DNA from: Chromera velia
Lineage: Eukaryota; Sar; Chromeraceae
Length of the DNA stretch: 12,931 bases
Assembly: GCA_018398765.1 (NCBI GenBank)
Contig: JAHBMJ010002677.1
Location: 1-12,931 of the forward strand
Direction: 5' to 3'
Shown one piece after another: positions 1-12,931 of this stretch. Numbering within the stretch: position 1 is the stretch's first letter; each line of letters opens with the position of its first letter. The notes below the pieces were generated by a model, which made no database searches, was not told the DNA's origin, and saw only the letters and a list, made by a program, of their open reading frames with translations. The translations under genes and the position numbers were made by a program.

Positions 1-177
1 CGACTGGAGCGTATATCGATAGAAGAAGTGTGTGAGCACGGAGAGAAACAGGAGGCCCAAGGGGGTAGAGGGTTAGGGCAGGCCGAGGAGCGTGTAAGGC
101 GGTACTTCTTGCTTCTTCTTCAGAGGGACGCCAGAAAGGCCAGTGCCCTCATTGCTGCATGCCTAGGACCAGACTGA
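1..177 (+). CDS. Possible 3' end of an unidentified gene (partial, cut by window edge)
   Basis: Frame 1 is open from the first base to a TGA at 175-177, giving 58 codons, while the other two plus-strand frames stop within about 35 bases. The translation begins RLERISIEEVCEHGEK, is charged in its first half, and ends RDARKASALIAACLGPD. A pyrimidine-rich stretch ending in CAG at 121-123 could also act as a splice acceptor, so the true last exon may start at 124. I recognise no family. If real, the gene would converge tail-to-tail on the kinase gene. The frame is short enough to be chance, so confidence is low. Confidence 0.35.
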   Translation, partial: RLERISIEEVCEHGEKQEAQGGRGLGQAEERVRRYFLLLLQRDARKASALIAACLGPD

Positions 178-680
178 TCGATCCTGGGGAGCAGCGCTTT
201 GCTAGCTAGTAGTCCTAAGGTTCGGCCGCTTTAGACAAGCATTCGCTAGCGTGCTCCTAGCTTGTAATATGACATGAATGCTCACAGACTGCCCTTTGCC
301 ATTGGGATACGATGGCTGGCGGGTTTAGTTACATCATCATCATCATCATCAGAAGTCTCATTAAGTAGAATTACATGTTAATTTCTATTAAAACGGATAA
401 ACTTATTTATAGCAGAAACAGACATATAAATATGAATGTTTCACCTGGTTTTGCCATATATCTATTTTCAACTATTTTTGGTACAATCCTTCAAATACTC
501 ATTCTTAATTGACTTTAGGTTTTTTAAAACAATTTTAAGTAGAAAATCTAGGAAAATCACTTATTGAAACTTTAAAGTCAGACGTACATGTTCAGTGTTC
601 ATGATGGTTTTCATTGGTCAAGGCAGTGCACGGTTTGAATTCCATCACTCATTTTCAGTACAACAAGGATCTTTGTGCAA
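178..680. other. Intergenic or 3' flanking region
   Basis: No credible coding frame was seen. The first part has balanced composition. From about 355 to 650 the sequence is AT-rich with T and A runs, as expected for the 3' untranslated region or flank of the minus-strand kinase gene, which stops at 681. A short CAT trinucleotide repeat lies at 332-351. Confidence 0.7.
332..351. repeat. (CAT)n microsatellite
   Basis: Six to seven tandem CAT units lie in non-coding sequence downstream of the kinase stop codon. Confidence 0.9.
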
Positions 681-3625
681 TCATGATGCTTTCAGCAAAT
701 TTGAAATATTCTGAGCCTGCAATGGTTTGATCATGACTTTGTCTGCCCCTGCAGTGAGGAAAGCATCGTGTGAGTCCTTCACTGCATCTCCAGTGCATCC
801 CACAATGAGTGGCACCACCTGTCCCCCTCCAGAAGGGTTGTTCCCGGAGGTTTCCTGCTTCTCCCTTTTGATTTCAGCAAAGTGCTTGACAAGTCTCTGA
901 ACAGTCTGAATCCCATCCAGCCTTGCCATATTTTTGTCAATCAGCACCAGACGGAAGGAACCCCTCCTCCCAACAATTAAGTCGACGGCATCCTCTCCGT
1001 CCTCCACCGCCACCACAGAGAAGCCCAACCGCTTCACTGCCGCTGCTCCTGCCACCAAGCAGAAGCGGTCATCATCGACCAGCAACACATCCGCACTCGG
1101 TGGCTGCGACTGGTTCGATGGCGGTAAGGGGAGCATGTCTTGTTTTCGGCGTGACGTTGTTGCAGAAGGAGAACGCTTGGGGGAGGGGGGATCTCCATAA
1201 ACTCTTTTGTCTCGACCGACGCCCGCAGGGCTCGCAGAGGGCGATGCCGTTGGTGATTTCAGAAGAGACGTGGCGGCGCTGGATGGAGAAGCCATGCTTA
1301 CGGCAGCTGGACACGAGAAACGTCGGTCGAGAGTCACGGGGGCGGACTGACCAACTCGACTGAACGACGGGGAATCATTGCGAAGGAGGCTGAGGCTACC
1401 AGGGGAAGAATCTGTTTTGGATGTGAGGCACCCCGCCCCCCCTGAGGTCTCATCACCTTGCCGAGCTGCGTGACGGGCATCGAGCAGTGGAACGAAAATT
1501 TCACAGAAAAACGTGCTCCCCTTCCCTCTTCCTTCACTCTCGACGCCAATCTGCCCTCCCATATGCGCCTCAACGAAACTCTTGCAGATCACCAAACCTA
1601 ACCCCGTCCCCCCACCGTTCTGCAACTCTCCCGCCCGCACCTGACCGTACGGCTTAAACAGCTTTGCCTGATCTTCCTCACTGAGGCCTGGACCTGTGTC
1701 ACTCACCGAAATCCGCATCACCACCCACTTGAGCTCTCCATTTGACCCGCCACCACAGTCTTCATTCCCCCCCATAGACACTGCGGCAGCCCACTGCTGC
1801 AACTTTGTGTCACCAGATAATGAAGAGGACTCGAGAATTGCCGGGGTGGCGGGAAGGACTTTTTTCTGTTCTGCCTCTGACGGCAGACGGATCGCACATT
1901 CTAACTGCACTTTTCCATTCTTGGTGAACTTCAGGGAGTTGCTGATAAAATTGCTGACCACCTGATCGAGACGGACGAAGTCAGCGACTCCAACCGGAGA
2001 TTGCTCGAGAAGCTCCTCTTCCGCCTGCCCCCCCAACAGGACATTCCAGGAAAAGGAGACGGCAGGACTGACGGGACTTCTGCGGGGCCACAGACCGGAG
2101 CTGCGTCCGCCCTTTCGCGTTTCAAAAAGGGTGGAAGCCTGCCCGGCTAGATTGGAAACCCATGTGCGGATCGGAATTGGCTTGAAAGCGTACTCTAATC
2201 CTCCCTTTTCCAGCTTCTCTAGCTGCAGCATGTCATCGCATACACCCCTCATCTTTTCTGTCTGGCTGGAAAGAAACCTCGAGAGCTCTTGGAGCCGGAG
2301 GGCGGAGGACGTCACGTCGGCACGGAGGGCTTTGGTGTGACTGTCCCTCTGTGCGAGGAGGAGCAGCTCTTTGACTGACTGCTGAAACTCGAAAACAAGA
2401 AGGCAGGCCCCTGAAAGCGGGTTTCGCATCTCGTGCATGATGTAGCTAAGAAATTTATCCTTGCACGACTCTGCAGTTCTTCGAAGCATCACCTCCTCTG
2501 CAGCTTCTCGCAGAATCAGGTTGACAAGTTTCTTCACACCCACAGTCATGCCTACGTTTCCTATGCCCGTTGCAGCAACAATGACTGCAAACTTCTGCCC
2601 TGTCTGGGAACCCCCCCAAAGCATGGCGCCAGAGCCACACCCGTAGTACACGCTGACCCACCAAAGGAGTGTGTCTGTGAGGTTGAGGACCCAAAATTGC
2701 GAGTCTGAAAAGTGGAACACGATCAAAAAGACTTTGAACGCGAGACCTGCAGTGCACACAGAGACAGAAGGCCGGACGGCATCGAATCAGATCCTGCAGG
2801 TGTAAGTGAGGAGGAAGCAGGCTGGAGCAGCAGTCAGCGGGTCAGTCAGGAAACGCATGCAAGAAGGGAGGCGAGCGACAACCATTTAGGTTGGGAGACG
2901 CGGAGAGACAAGCGAGCAGACGGACAGTCAGGGTGGGCATGACACATGGATCCTTTGAAGTGAATACAGAGCCCAGAGGAAAGTGGGCGGAAACGGAGGG
3001 CAGGGGGTGAAAAGGGGGGAGGGAGGGGAGAGAAGAAAATGACTTGCTAGTCAAGAAAGGCAAGCGCATGCATGTGTGTGCAGATATCGATGATGCTATG
3101 TATTTTTCGACGCACCTGTGTATCCTAGCGAAATCAGGTAGATTTCCTTCGAAGGTGCGTCCCACAGACACATTCCGGTATGCAGAAGCACGCTACCAGT
3201 CCACATGCCGACGAACGCCTGAAGTTCTCTTCCACGGACGGAGGAAGGTGCTGCCGGCCCTGAATACACCGCAACGATAAGTGCGGCCACCGCTCCCATT
3301 AGGGGGACTGCACTTTTAACGCCGAGGATTCCAGAGGCAGCGAGAAGAGTCTGGCAGTTCAGAAGAACGATTCCGGTGGGAATAAGGGTAGAGGACGTGA
3401 ATTTCCGCTGCAGTCAATCATGAGATCAATCAAAGGTAAGGCAATGTTCGGTAAATTCTAATATTAATATATCCACCTCTCAACATGCAGGTGAAGTGTA
3501 ACTGCGCCAGCACCGACCTGCTTTTCAAAACAGTTACTTCGAATGGCTTCCTGGTCAACATGCTTGTTGCCATCGATGTAGTGAAATCCTTGGGGTCCTC
3601 CAGAAGTTTTCCTTTCTGACCACAT
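681..3625 (-). CDS. Membrane-bound hybrid histidine kinase with C-terminal receiver domain (3 exons, 821 aa)
   Basis: This is a two-component sensor kinase that should autophosphorylate a histidine and pass phosphate to its own receiver domain. Exons on the minus strand are 3625-3518, 3407-3116 and 2746-681. Both introns (110 and 369 bases) are GT..AG with matching phases 0 and 1. The ATG at 3625-3623 has A at -3. Residues about 44-203 form roughly six hydrophobic helices, an unassigned sensor region. The H-box FLSYIMHEMRNP has the phospho-acceptor at His238. ATP-binding motifs follow: N-box with Asn399 and Asn403 (about 394-408), DTGPG 483-487, LFKPYGQ 496-502 and GGTGLGL 512-518. A Ser/Pro-rich linker spans about 559-685. 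The receiver domain starts with the acidic cluster DDD at 691-693, with phospho-acceptor Asp737, Thr785 and Lys807. All core catalytic residues are present. No Hpt domain is seen, so a separate phosphotransfer protein is expected. The signal sensed is unknown. The kinase and receiver calls are firm; the first exon is inferred from phase and sequence only. Confidence 0.9.
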
Positions 3626-3646
3626 TGTGTTGTTCCAATGATATTT

Positions 3647-3650
<4 letters not shown>

Positions 3651-3679
<29 letters not shown>
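3651..3679. repeat. (TA)n microsatellite next to kinase start codon
   Basis: About fourteen TA units lie 26-54 bases upstream of the kinase ATG on the minus strand, within the probable 5' untranslated region or core promoter. Alternating TA is easily unwound and could serve as a TATA-like element, but this is position-based inference. Confidence 0.9.
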
Positions 3680-3683
<4 letters not shown>

Positions 3684-4050
3684 TACTCACTGGAAGTGAA
3701 TGCAAGCCAACTCACGACTCGAACCAGGATCCATGCGCAAACCTCACTGCGAAAACATTGTTTATCTGCATGGCATTATCTGCGCTTTCTCGGTGTAACA
3801 ACACAGCTAGCTGAAACAGTGAAACTCATGCAGAGCAATATTGCTGAAAACACGCGTATGCCGAAACCGAATTTTCGATTAATTTCGATCGATCGATTCC
3901 GCGACAAAAACTTTAATTGCATGCATCCATGCACGGCCGCGCGCGCAAATATCGAGCGCCATGCATCATGTGCCGGCTCCTTAATTGCATGAATTTGCAC
4001 GTGTCCCCAGCCGGATGCATATGTAAGTGCATATGTAAGCTGTACGTATA

Positions 4051-4070
4051 GAGAGAGAGAGAGAGAGAGA
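4051..4070. repeat. (GA)n microsatellite
   Basis: Ten GA units lie in the divergent intergenic region. GA tracts are common promoter elements in some eukaryotes, but nothing here shows a function. Confidence 0.9.
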
Positions 4071-4571
4071 ACACGTACTTAATTTTATACATATATATAT
4101 ATATTCTCATGCATGCATGCGTGCCTGCGTGCAAAAAAAAAAGTATTAGATATTGAAAGGGAAATATGTGTATGAAAGATGGAGCTGCACACGTTTCGAC
4201 ACGTTGCTTTACGACATTGAGCAGGTATACTCGATCGTTGTCGAGGCGTCTGTAGTCCATGCACAGAATCGTTGGAATTTTTTGTGTGCCTGCGAAGACG
4301 TCAAAGACTCTCAACGTTTAGCTTGTTACAACCTGTCACGGACAAACAACGCAACACCGCCTTGTGTTCTCAACAACACGTGGACACATTAGCGCTGCAC
4401 ATCTCCCCGTCGTTCAACAAAACCAGTCCCTGGTTTAGATTTTCTGCTGAAAACTCAGAAAGAAAGTGGTTCTGCACTGTCCACTGTTCGAGGAGGCTCA
4501 GCACTTTCTGATTCACACGCCCGAGCAGATTCTTCCTGTTGCTTCTTTTCCTTTCAACCTGATCAAGCAAA

Positions 4572-9338
<4,767 letters not shown>

Positions 9339-9876
9339 ATTCTTCTGGAAAGGGGAGTACACAGGGCCCGTTGTGTGATTCTTAGTGGTGTCCCTTCCCT
9401 CCCGGTTGGTGAACACCCGGGGGGCATCTGTTGCGAGGCTTTCCGCTGGTATATCTCGTCCTTTCTATTCCTTTATGCATTCAGCCCCAAAACAACAGCT
9501 GTCAGAGATATTTTTGCGACGTCTCTACATGCATCATAGAAACAATTCTTCTTAAAAATACACTAACAATGGAACTAGCTAGTATAAGTGGTATGCACGA
9601 TTGTTCAAAATATATAAAAATATTATGAATTATCCCTTTTATTTACGTGTATACCAGACTTTTTTTTTTTGTTTTCGTTTATTTTAGATTTTTTTTTGTT
9701 TAAGATTGTGTTTGTTTACAATTGTATGCAGTGATATGCACTATAGTTTGCGATCAAACGACGTACAAAAAAAAAGTCTCGGAAAGTGTTACTTAGTCTG
9801 AGCATTATTTAGTATAAGCTAGAGCATAAGACACTTTAATAAAAAAAAAAGTATCAGCTAGCATCCAGCTAGCACA
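9339..9876. other. 3' flank of the CFAP96-like gene, AT-rich
   Basis: No coding frame is credible. The first 100 bases resemble coding-side composition and probably form the 3' untranslated region. From about 9540 the sequence is AT-rich with homopolymer runs (T runs near 9660-9670 and 9690-9697, A runs near 9767-9775 and 9839-9850). Confidence 0.7.
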
Positions 9877-9884
9877 ATTAACAT
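9877..9884. repeat. Left target-site duplication of the hAT-like element
   Basis: ATTAACAT directly abuts the left terminal inverted repeat and is identical to the 8 bases abutting the right one at 10358-10365. Eight bases is the usual target-site duplication length for hAT transposons. Confidence 0.7.
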
Positions 9885-10357
9885 CAGAGTTGTGAAAAGC
9901 CCCGGGTTCTATATGTTAAATACCGGAAATGCTGCGCTATCTGGCATTTAAGCTAAATGCCGCTAGCTATATTCCGGTATTTTAGACCCTCTCCCGGCCC
10001 CCTCTGAGCAACTGGGGGGCAAGGGGCAGGCCAGGGGGTAAATGCATGTGTGTAAGTTCCAAAGTTGCTAAGGTTGGGCCATGGTTGGGCCAAAAAATAT
10101 TGTGTATGACCTGACTACGTTCACTTTTTTTGAGGAAAAAAAAGTTGGCCGTCAATTTTTGCCGAGAAATCCTCCAACAACATGACATCTTTTCATAAAG
10201 TTCTCCTTCCAACCAGTTTACTAGGATTTTAAAGGTTGTATATATTTCTTTTCAAACTTTAGGGACGGTCCAAACGGCATCTAGAATGCAAAATGCCAGA
10301 AATATCGGGCCGTCTGGCACTTAAGCTAAATGCCGAAAATGCCGGAACACAACCCTG
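9885..10357. mobile_element. Non-autonomous hAT-like transposon (MITE), 473 bp
   Basis: The element starts CAGAGTTGTG (9885-9894) and ends with the inverse of CAGGGTTGTG (10348-10357), so the 10-base terminal inverted repeats differ at one position. It is flanked by perfect 8-base direct repeats (ATTAACAT). Subterminal regions share a 22-base segment with one mismatch (9941-9962 and 10314-10335) whose core GGCATTTA-AGC-TAAATGCC is a hairpin. AAATGCC or its complement occurs twice near the left end and at 10291, 10328 and 10337 near the right end. Terminal CAGRG repeats, 8-base target duplications and clustered subterminal motifs are typical of hAT elements. No transposase fragment is visible, so it would depend on an enzyme encoded elsewhere. 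Another DNA transposon class with 8-base duplications, such as P elements, is possible but fits the termini less well. Confidence 0.7.
9921..9979. repeat. Imperfect palindrome near left end of the MITE
   Basis: Outer arms TACCGGAA (9921-9928) and TTCCGGTA (9972-9979) are exact inverted copies. An inner perfect 8-base hairpin at 9943-9950 and 9954-9961 has a 3-base loop. The inner hairpin is centred two bases from the outer one. It could extrude as a cruciform or bind transposase. Confidence 0.8.
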
Positions 10358-10365
10358 ATTAACAT
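10358..10365. repeat. Right target-site duplication of the hAT-like element
   Basis: ATTAACAT follows the right terminal inverted repeat directly and matches the left copy at all eight positions, implying a fairly recent insertion. Confidence 0.7.
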
Positions 10366-11350
10366 GGCTTGAAATTCCACGCAAACAACCCTGTTTTTTA
10401 TACACAAAAAACTTTATATACTGAGTCTTTGGGAGTGATACAAACCTTAGTATATGCTCACAAATTATAGAGGCTTTTCTAGGTTTTTCTAGGCTTTTCG
10501 GAGCTGTTCGCATGCTCCAAATTGCGTACATGAGGTCTGAACCTAGGTCCGAATGCAATCGTCTCAATCAAGATGTGCAGTTTATGCAGTTCAGTTTTGT
10601 TGAAATCACTTGAGACCCACTGAGATCACACGGACTCGTATAATATATTTTTTTATTTTGGGGGGGCTGGGGTGTAACAGTTTGGTGTTTATCCGTTTGT
10701 TTGTCATAGTATCACTATCTGTCACGATGTCGCCCAAATTCCAAAATCTGTCCTTGAGACAACTTGTACAAAACCGTGAACCGTGTATATCTTATTTAAG
10801 AGGGCAACTCATCCTGATCTACTTACAGGGGCTCTGAAATTATGTATTTAGATAAGCGGGCTTTGTACGTTAATTCAAACTATCTACTATACAGTGCTGT
10901 CTGAGACACTCACTCTAGCACTCACTCATACTCACTCAACTGGTTTGGTGTATCTCGCATATACGAGCCCATGCATGCAGCTGAATATTAGAATTGGACC
11001 ATCACTTCTAAATATTTCTAAAAGCCTTAATGTTAAAGTACTGTGAAAAAATGATTTGTTATCTTTATCTTTGATCTACATTTATGTACATTTCTCTCTG
11101 TTTCTTTACAACGATCTATTTCTCTTATATTTCTCCCCCTTTTCACCACTCCCTTCACCACCAAGAGTTTGAGGTATGAGAAGATGATGTTTGGTTTTGT
11201 ATTCTTTGATCTTATTTCTGAATTCTTCTTCTGTTCGGCTCACTGTCTCGTCGCCGTCTCTCCGTCGCGATGTACGCCGACGTGCGCATAGTTTATAGTT
11301 TATAGTTTGGTCGGGGTGCATGCGCCTGCGCATGAATGCTCGCGCGCTGT

Positions 11351-11372
11351 GCGGCGCACATGCGGCGCACAT
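11351..11372. repeat. 11-base tandem repeat in a CpG-rich patch
   Basis: GCGGCGCACAT occurs twice head-to-tail, flanked by alternating CG runs. It lies about 400 bases upstream of the membrane-protein gene. Function unknown. Confidence 0.85.
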
Positions 11373-11660
11373 TCCGCGCGCGCGATTCTGATTTTTTAAG
11401 GCACTAAATAATCGTTATTGCTGATGGTCCGGATCCATGCATGCATGCGCACATGCAATTAAGTCATGTAGATCATCGGATCATTGCACAAACGTATGCA
11501 AAGGTCAGTCAATGTATAATCCATCGATCATTAATTAACTTACTTACTACTGAAGTTACTTGCAGTGACTTACTGTGAACTGTTCACATCATTCCGGAGT
11601 TGTGGGCTTCTCAGAATATCAAGCTCGATACCGAAAAACACAACGGATGCAGAAAATGCG

Positions 11661-11667
11661 TATATAG
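11661..11667 (+). promoter_or_regulatory. Candidate TATA box for the membrane-protein gene
   Basis: TATATAG lies 107 bases upstream of the ATG at 11774. It is the only clear TATA-like word in the proximal 120 bases. There is no transcript evidence, so this is tentative. Confidence 0.3.
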
Positions 11668-11773
11668 TTCCGACCACGGGTGGACAATGTGTTTTCGGTA
11701 AAGGCCATCACCAGCTATACTCAACGTGAGAAACTAACCCAGCACACTCAGGCAGGCCCAACGTCTGTCAGAC

Positions 11774-12805
11774 ATGTTCAGGGAACTCGAACAGGAACCT
11801 CCCCCGTATTCCGCCGGGAACTACGGCCGGTCCTCCGGCGATTACGGGGGAGGCAACTACGGGGGAGCCGACTTTTCGGAAGCCGAGTATCAAAGGGGAG
11901 CCAACAACATCAGTCTTGCAGATGCAGCATCGGCCCCCGCTCCCACCCAAACAGTTGCCATTTCCGTCACACCTCAGGCCGAAATGTTCGGATCTCCCCA
12001 AGTGGTCCAGCCTTCAAAAGTGGGAGCATCTGAGGGACTGCCACAGGTGCCCAGGAAGAGTCCCTTCTCTCCTGGGACTGTTGCCTGGTACACTGCGGTC
12101 ATCATCGCTCTGATGGTGACGGTGATGTTCTATCCGCAGACTGCTGAGATTGTGTATACAGGGACTGACGCCCAGACCTGGGTAGTCGAACTGGATTTTG
12201 ATAACGCGCTGAACAATGAACGGCCAGGGAAGACAGGCTGGCGAGCGTGTGCGTCTGCCGAGAGCACAGAGGGAGTATCTGTGACGGTGTGTGACCAGGT
12301 GAGGTGTATTGACCCAGCAGCGCTTACGGGAATCACCGTGGTGCTGGAAACATGCTTCCTGGAGAAGTACGTCACCACGGCCCTTCCAGAGCTTGTTTAC
12401 GTAATCATCGGGTTTTCGGGTTTCGTCTTTGCCTGGTCATTCACCCAAATTTGCAACGGCAGGGCTCTAAAGAAGAACCCAGACTGCGTCGGGGAACAAA
12501 GAACGCGATTGTGGAGGAGTCTCAGATTGCAAACTCTTGTGTGGCTTGTGTTGGCCCCAGGCATTTGTGGTTTGTCGGGCTATCTGTTCTACTCGATGCT
12601 CGACACTTTCCTCAGACTTCAAAGAGAGGTGGGGGACAGTAGCTCGGCCATATCCGGTGTCAGCGATGACAGCAGTATGGTGATGTCGCGAGTGGGCTGG
12701 GGCATGGCTCTCACTCTGATGGTCATTGCACTCGCCCACGCTTTCTTCCTTCTGGTGAATTGTATCAGATCGGTCTGCAAAGGAGCCGCAGATCCGCATA
12801 TGTGA
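11774..12805 (+). CDS. Four-helix membrane protein of unknown function, 343 aa, single exon
   Basis: The ATG at 11774 follows an in-frame TAA at 11735-11737, which supports this start. Residues 1-100 are polar and probably disordered, with a Gly/Tyr-rich stretch (GNYG, GDYGGGNYGG) at about 15-34 and Pro/Ser-rich sequence after it. Four hydrophobic helices are visible at about 101-120, 205-226, 252-273 and 308-330. The loop between helices 1 and 2 is the largest (about 84 residues). It holds Trp156 and Cys159, 173, 178 and 194, which could form disulfides if the loop is extracellular. Topology and the W-x2-C..C pattern loosely recall claudin/PMP22 or SUR7/PalI-type proteins, but spacing is not diagnostic and I assign no family. 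There is no cleavable signal peptide. An even number of helices would put both termini on the same side. No intron is needed, unlike the other two genes. Confidence 0.8.
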   Translation: MFRELEQEPPPYSAGNYGRSSGDYGGGNYGGADFSEAEYQRGANNISLADAASAPAPTQTVAISVTPQAEMFGSPQVVQPSKVGASEGLPQVPRKSPFSPGTVAWYTAVIIALMVTVMFYPQTAEIVYTGTDAQTWVVELDFDNALNNERPGKTGWRACASAESTEGVSVTVCDQVRCIDPAALTGITVVLETCFLEKYVTTALPELVYVIIGFSGFVFAWSFTQICNGRALKKNPDCVGEQRTRLWRSLRLQTLVWLVLAPGICGLSGYLFYSMLDTFLRLQREVGDSSSAISGVSDDSSMVMSRVGWGMALTLMVIALAHAFFLLVNCIRSVCKGAADPHM

Positions 12806-12931
12806 ACATGTAGGCAATTATAGTTCAAGATTGTTAATTTAAGGTGTGCCAGTAGTGCAGTCAAGGAGACTACCACTGCACCATTGTATAACCCCGGGCC
12901 ACAAAGTATTTTAGAAGATCCTTGGGGGGGG
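12806..12931 (+). other. 3' flank of the membrane-protein gene to window end
   Basis: These 126 bases follow the TGA and show no coding frame. The window ends in a run of eight G, which may mark a sequence-assembly edge. Confidence 0.5.

Larger units (their letters stand above)
3626..4571. promoter_or_regulatory. Divergent intergenic region, candidate bidirectional promoter
   Basis: This 946-base stretch separates the start codons of the minus-strand kinase and the plus-strand ciliary gene, so it should hold both promoters. It contains a TA repeat next to the kinase start, a GA repeat, a second TA tract at about 4090-4104, GATC/CGAT-rich palindromic sequence near 3884-3898, and TGCATGCA words at 3918-3925 and 4110-4117. 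No coding frame in it looks real. The promoter role is inferred from position only. Confidence 0.5.
10366..11773. other. Intergenic region upstream of the last gene
   Basis: This 1.4 kb has no convincing gene; the open frames of 75-88 codons lack motifs and sit in shifting composition. It holds (ACTC)-rich sequence at about 10909-10940, TGCATGCA at 10972-10979 and 11438-11445, a 7-base tandem (TAGTTTA) near 11288-11308, and a CpG-rich patch at 11338-11391. The last 100-150 bases should contain the promoter of the membrane-protein gene. Confidence 0.6.

Noticed and set aside
923-1363. Plus-strand frame of 146 codons opposite the kinase
   Set aside because: It is the antisense of the kinase's Ser/Pro-rich linker and receiver; the minus strand carries conserved catalytic motifs.
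2455-2757. Alternative minus-strand frames and a GTG start at 2759 for the kinase
   Set aside because: The GTG lies in intron 2; a CAG acceptor at 2749-2747 joins exon 2 in phase, adding upstream membrane helices.
3061-4130. tRNA or structured RNA suggested by palindromic GCATGC words
   Set aside because: No cloverleaf with conserved tRNA bases could be assembled; the palindromes are simple-sequence words.
9982-10212. 76-codon minus-strand frame inside the MITE
   Set aside because: It shows no similarity to transposase motifs that I can see and is too short to be functional.
11106-11372. Minus-strand frame of 88 codons with charged residues
   Set aside because: No motif, no splice partner found, and it overlaps tandem repeats and a CpG-rich patch; probably chance.

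Overview
The window looks like a gene-dense piece of a nuclear genome from a ciliated or flagellated microbial eukaryote. The evidence is spliced genes with GT..AG introns, a ciliary-type protein with ten introns, a membrane-bound hybrid histidine kinase (a class common in microbial eukaryotes and plants but absent from animals), and many long intronic microsatellites. The mixed base composition, frequent TGCATGCA words and this gene mix would suit a chromerid-like alveolate such as Chromera. That placement is inference and was not tested by any search.

Layout from left to right. Positions 1-177 hold an open frame that may be the 3' end of a plus-strand gene. Positions 178-680 are AT-rich flank. 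Positions 3625-681 (minus strand) encode an 821-residue hybrid histidine kinase in three exons. Its first exon is very short and was found by matching splice phases. A 946-base divergent intergenic region (3626-4571) separates it from a plus-strand gene at 4572-9338. That gene has eleven exons, all with compatible phases, and encodes a 384-residue protein that resembles CFAP96 (C4orf47), a ciliary microtubule-associated protein. Its introns carry TG, TA, CT, AC, ATTG, GACA and GATA repeats. Two of its exon ends, together with their 5' splice sites, are duplicated.

Positions 9339-11773 are gene-free. They contain a 473-base non-autonomous transposon with 10-base terminal inverted repeats (CAGRGTTGTG) and an 8-base target-site duplication (ATTAACAT), which is the signature of a hAT-type MITE. 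The last gene (11774-12805, plus) has one exon and encodes an unrecognised four-helix membrane protein with a Gly/Tyr-rich N-terminus and a cysteine-bearing first loop.

The genes do not form an obvious pathway. The kinase and the ciliary gene could share a bidirectional promoter. The most noteworthy observations are the hAT-like MITE, the in-frame duplicated splice donor in exon 7 of the ciliary gene, and the tetranucleotide iteration at the intron boundaries.
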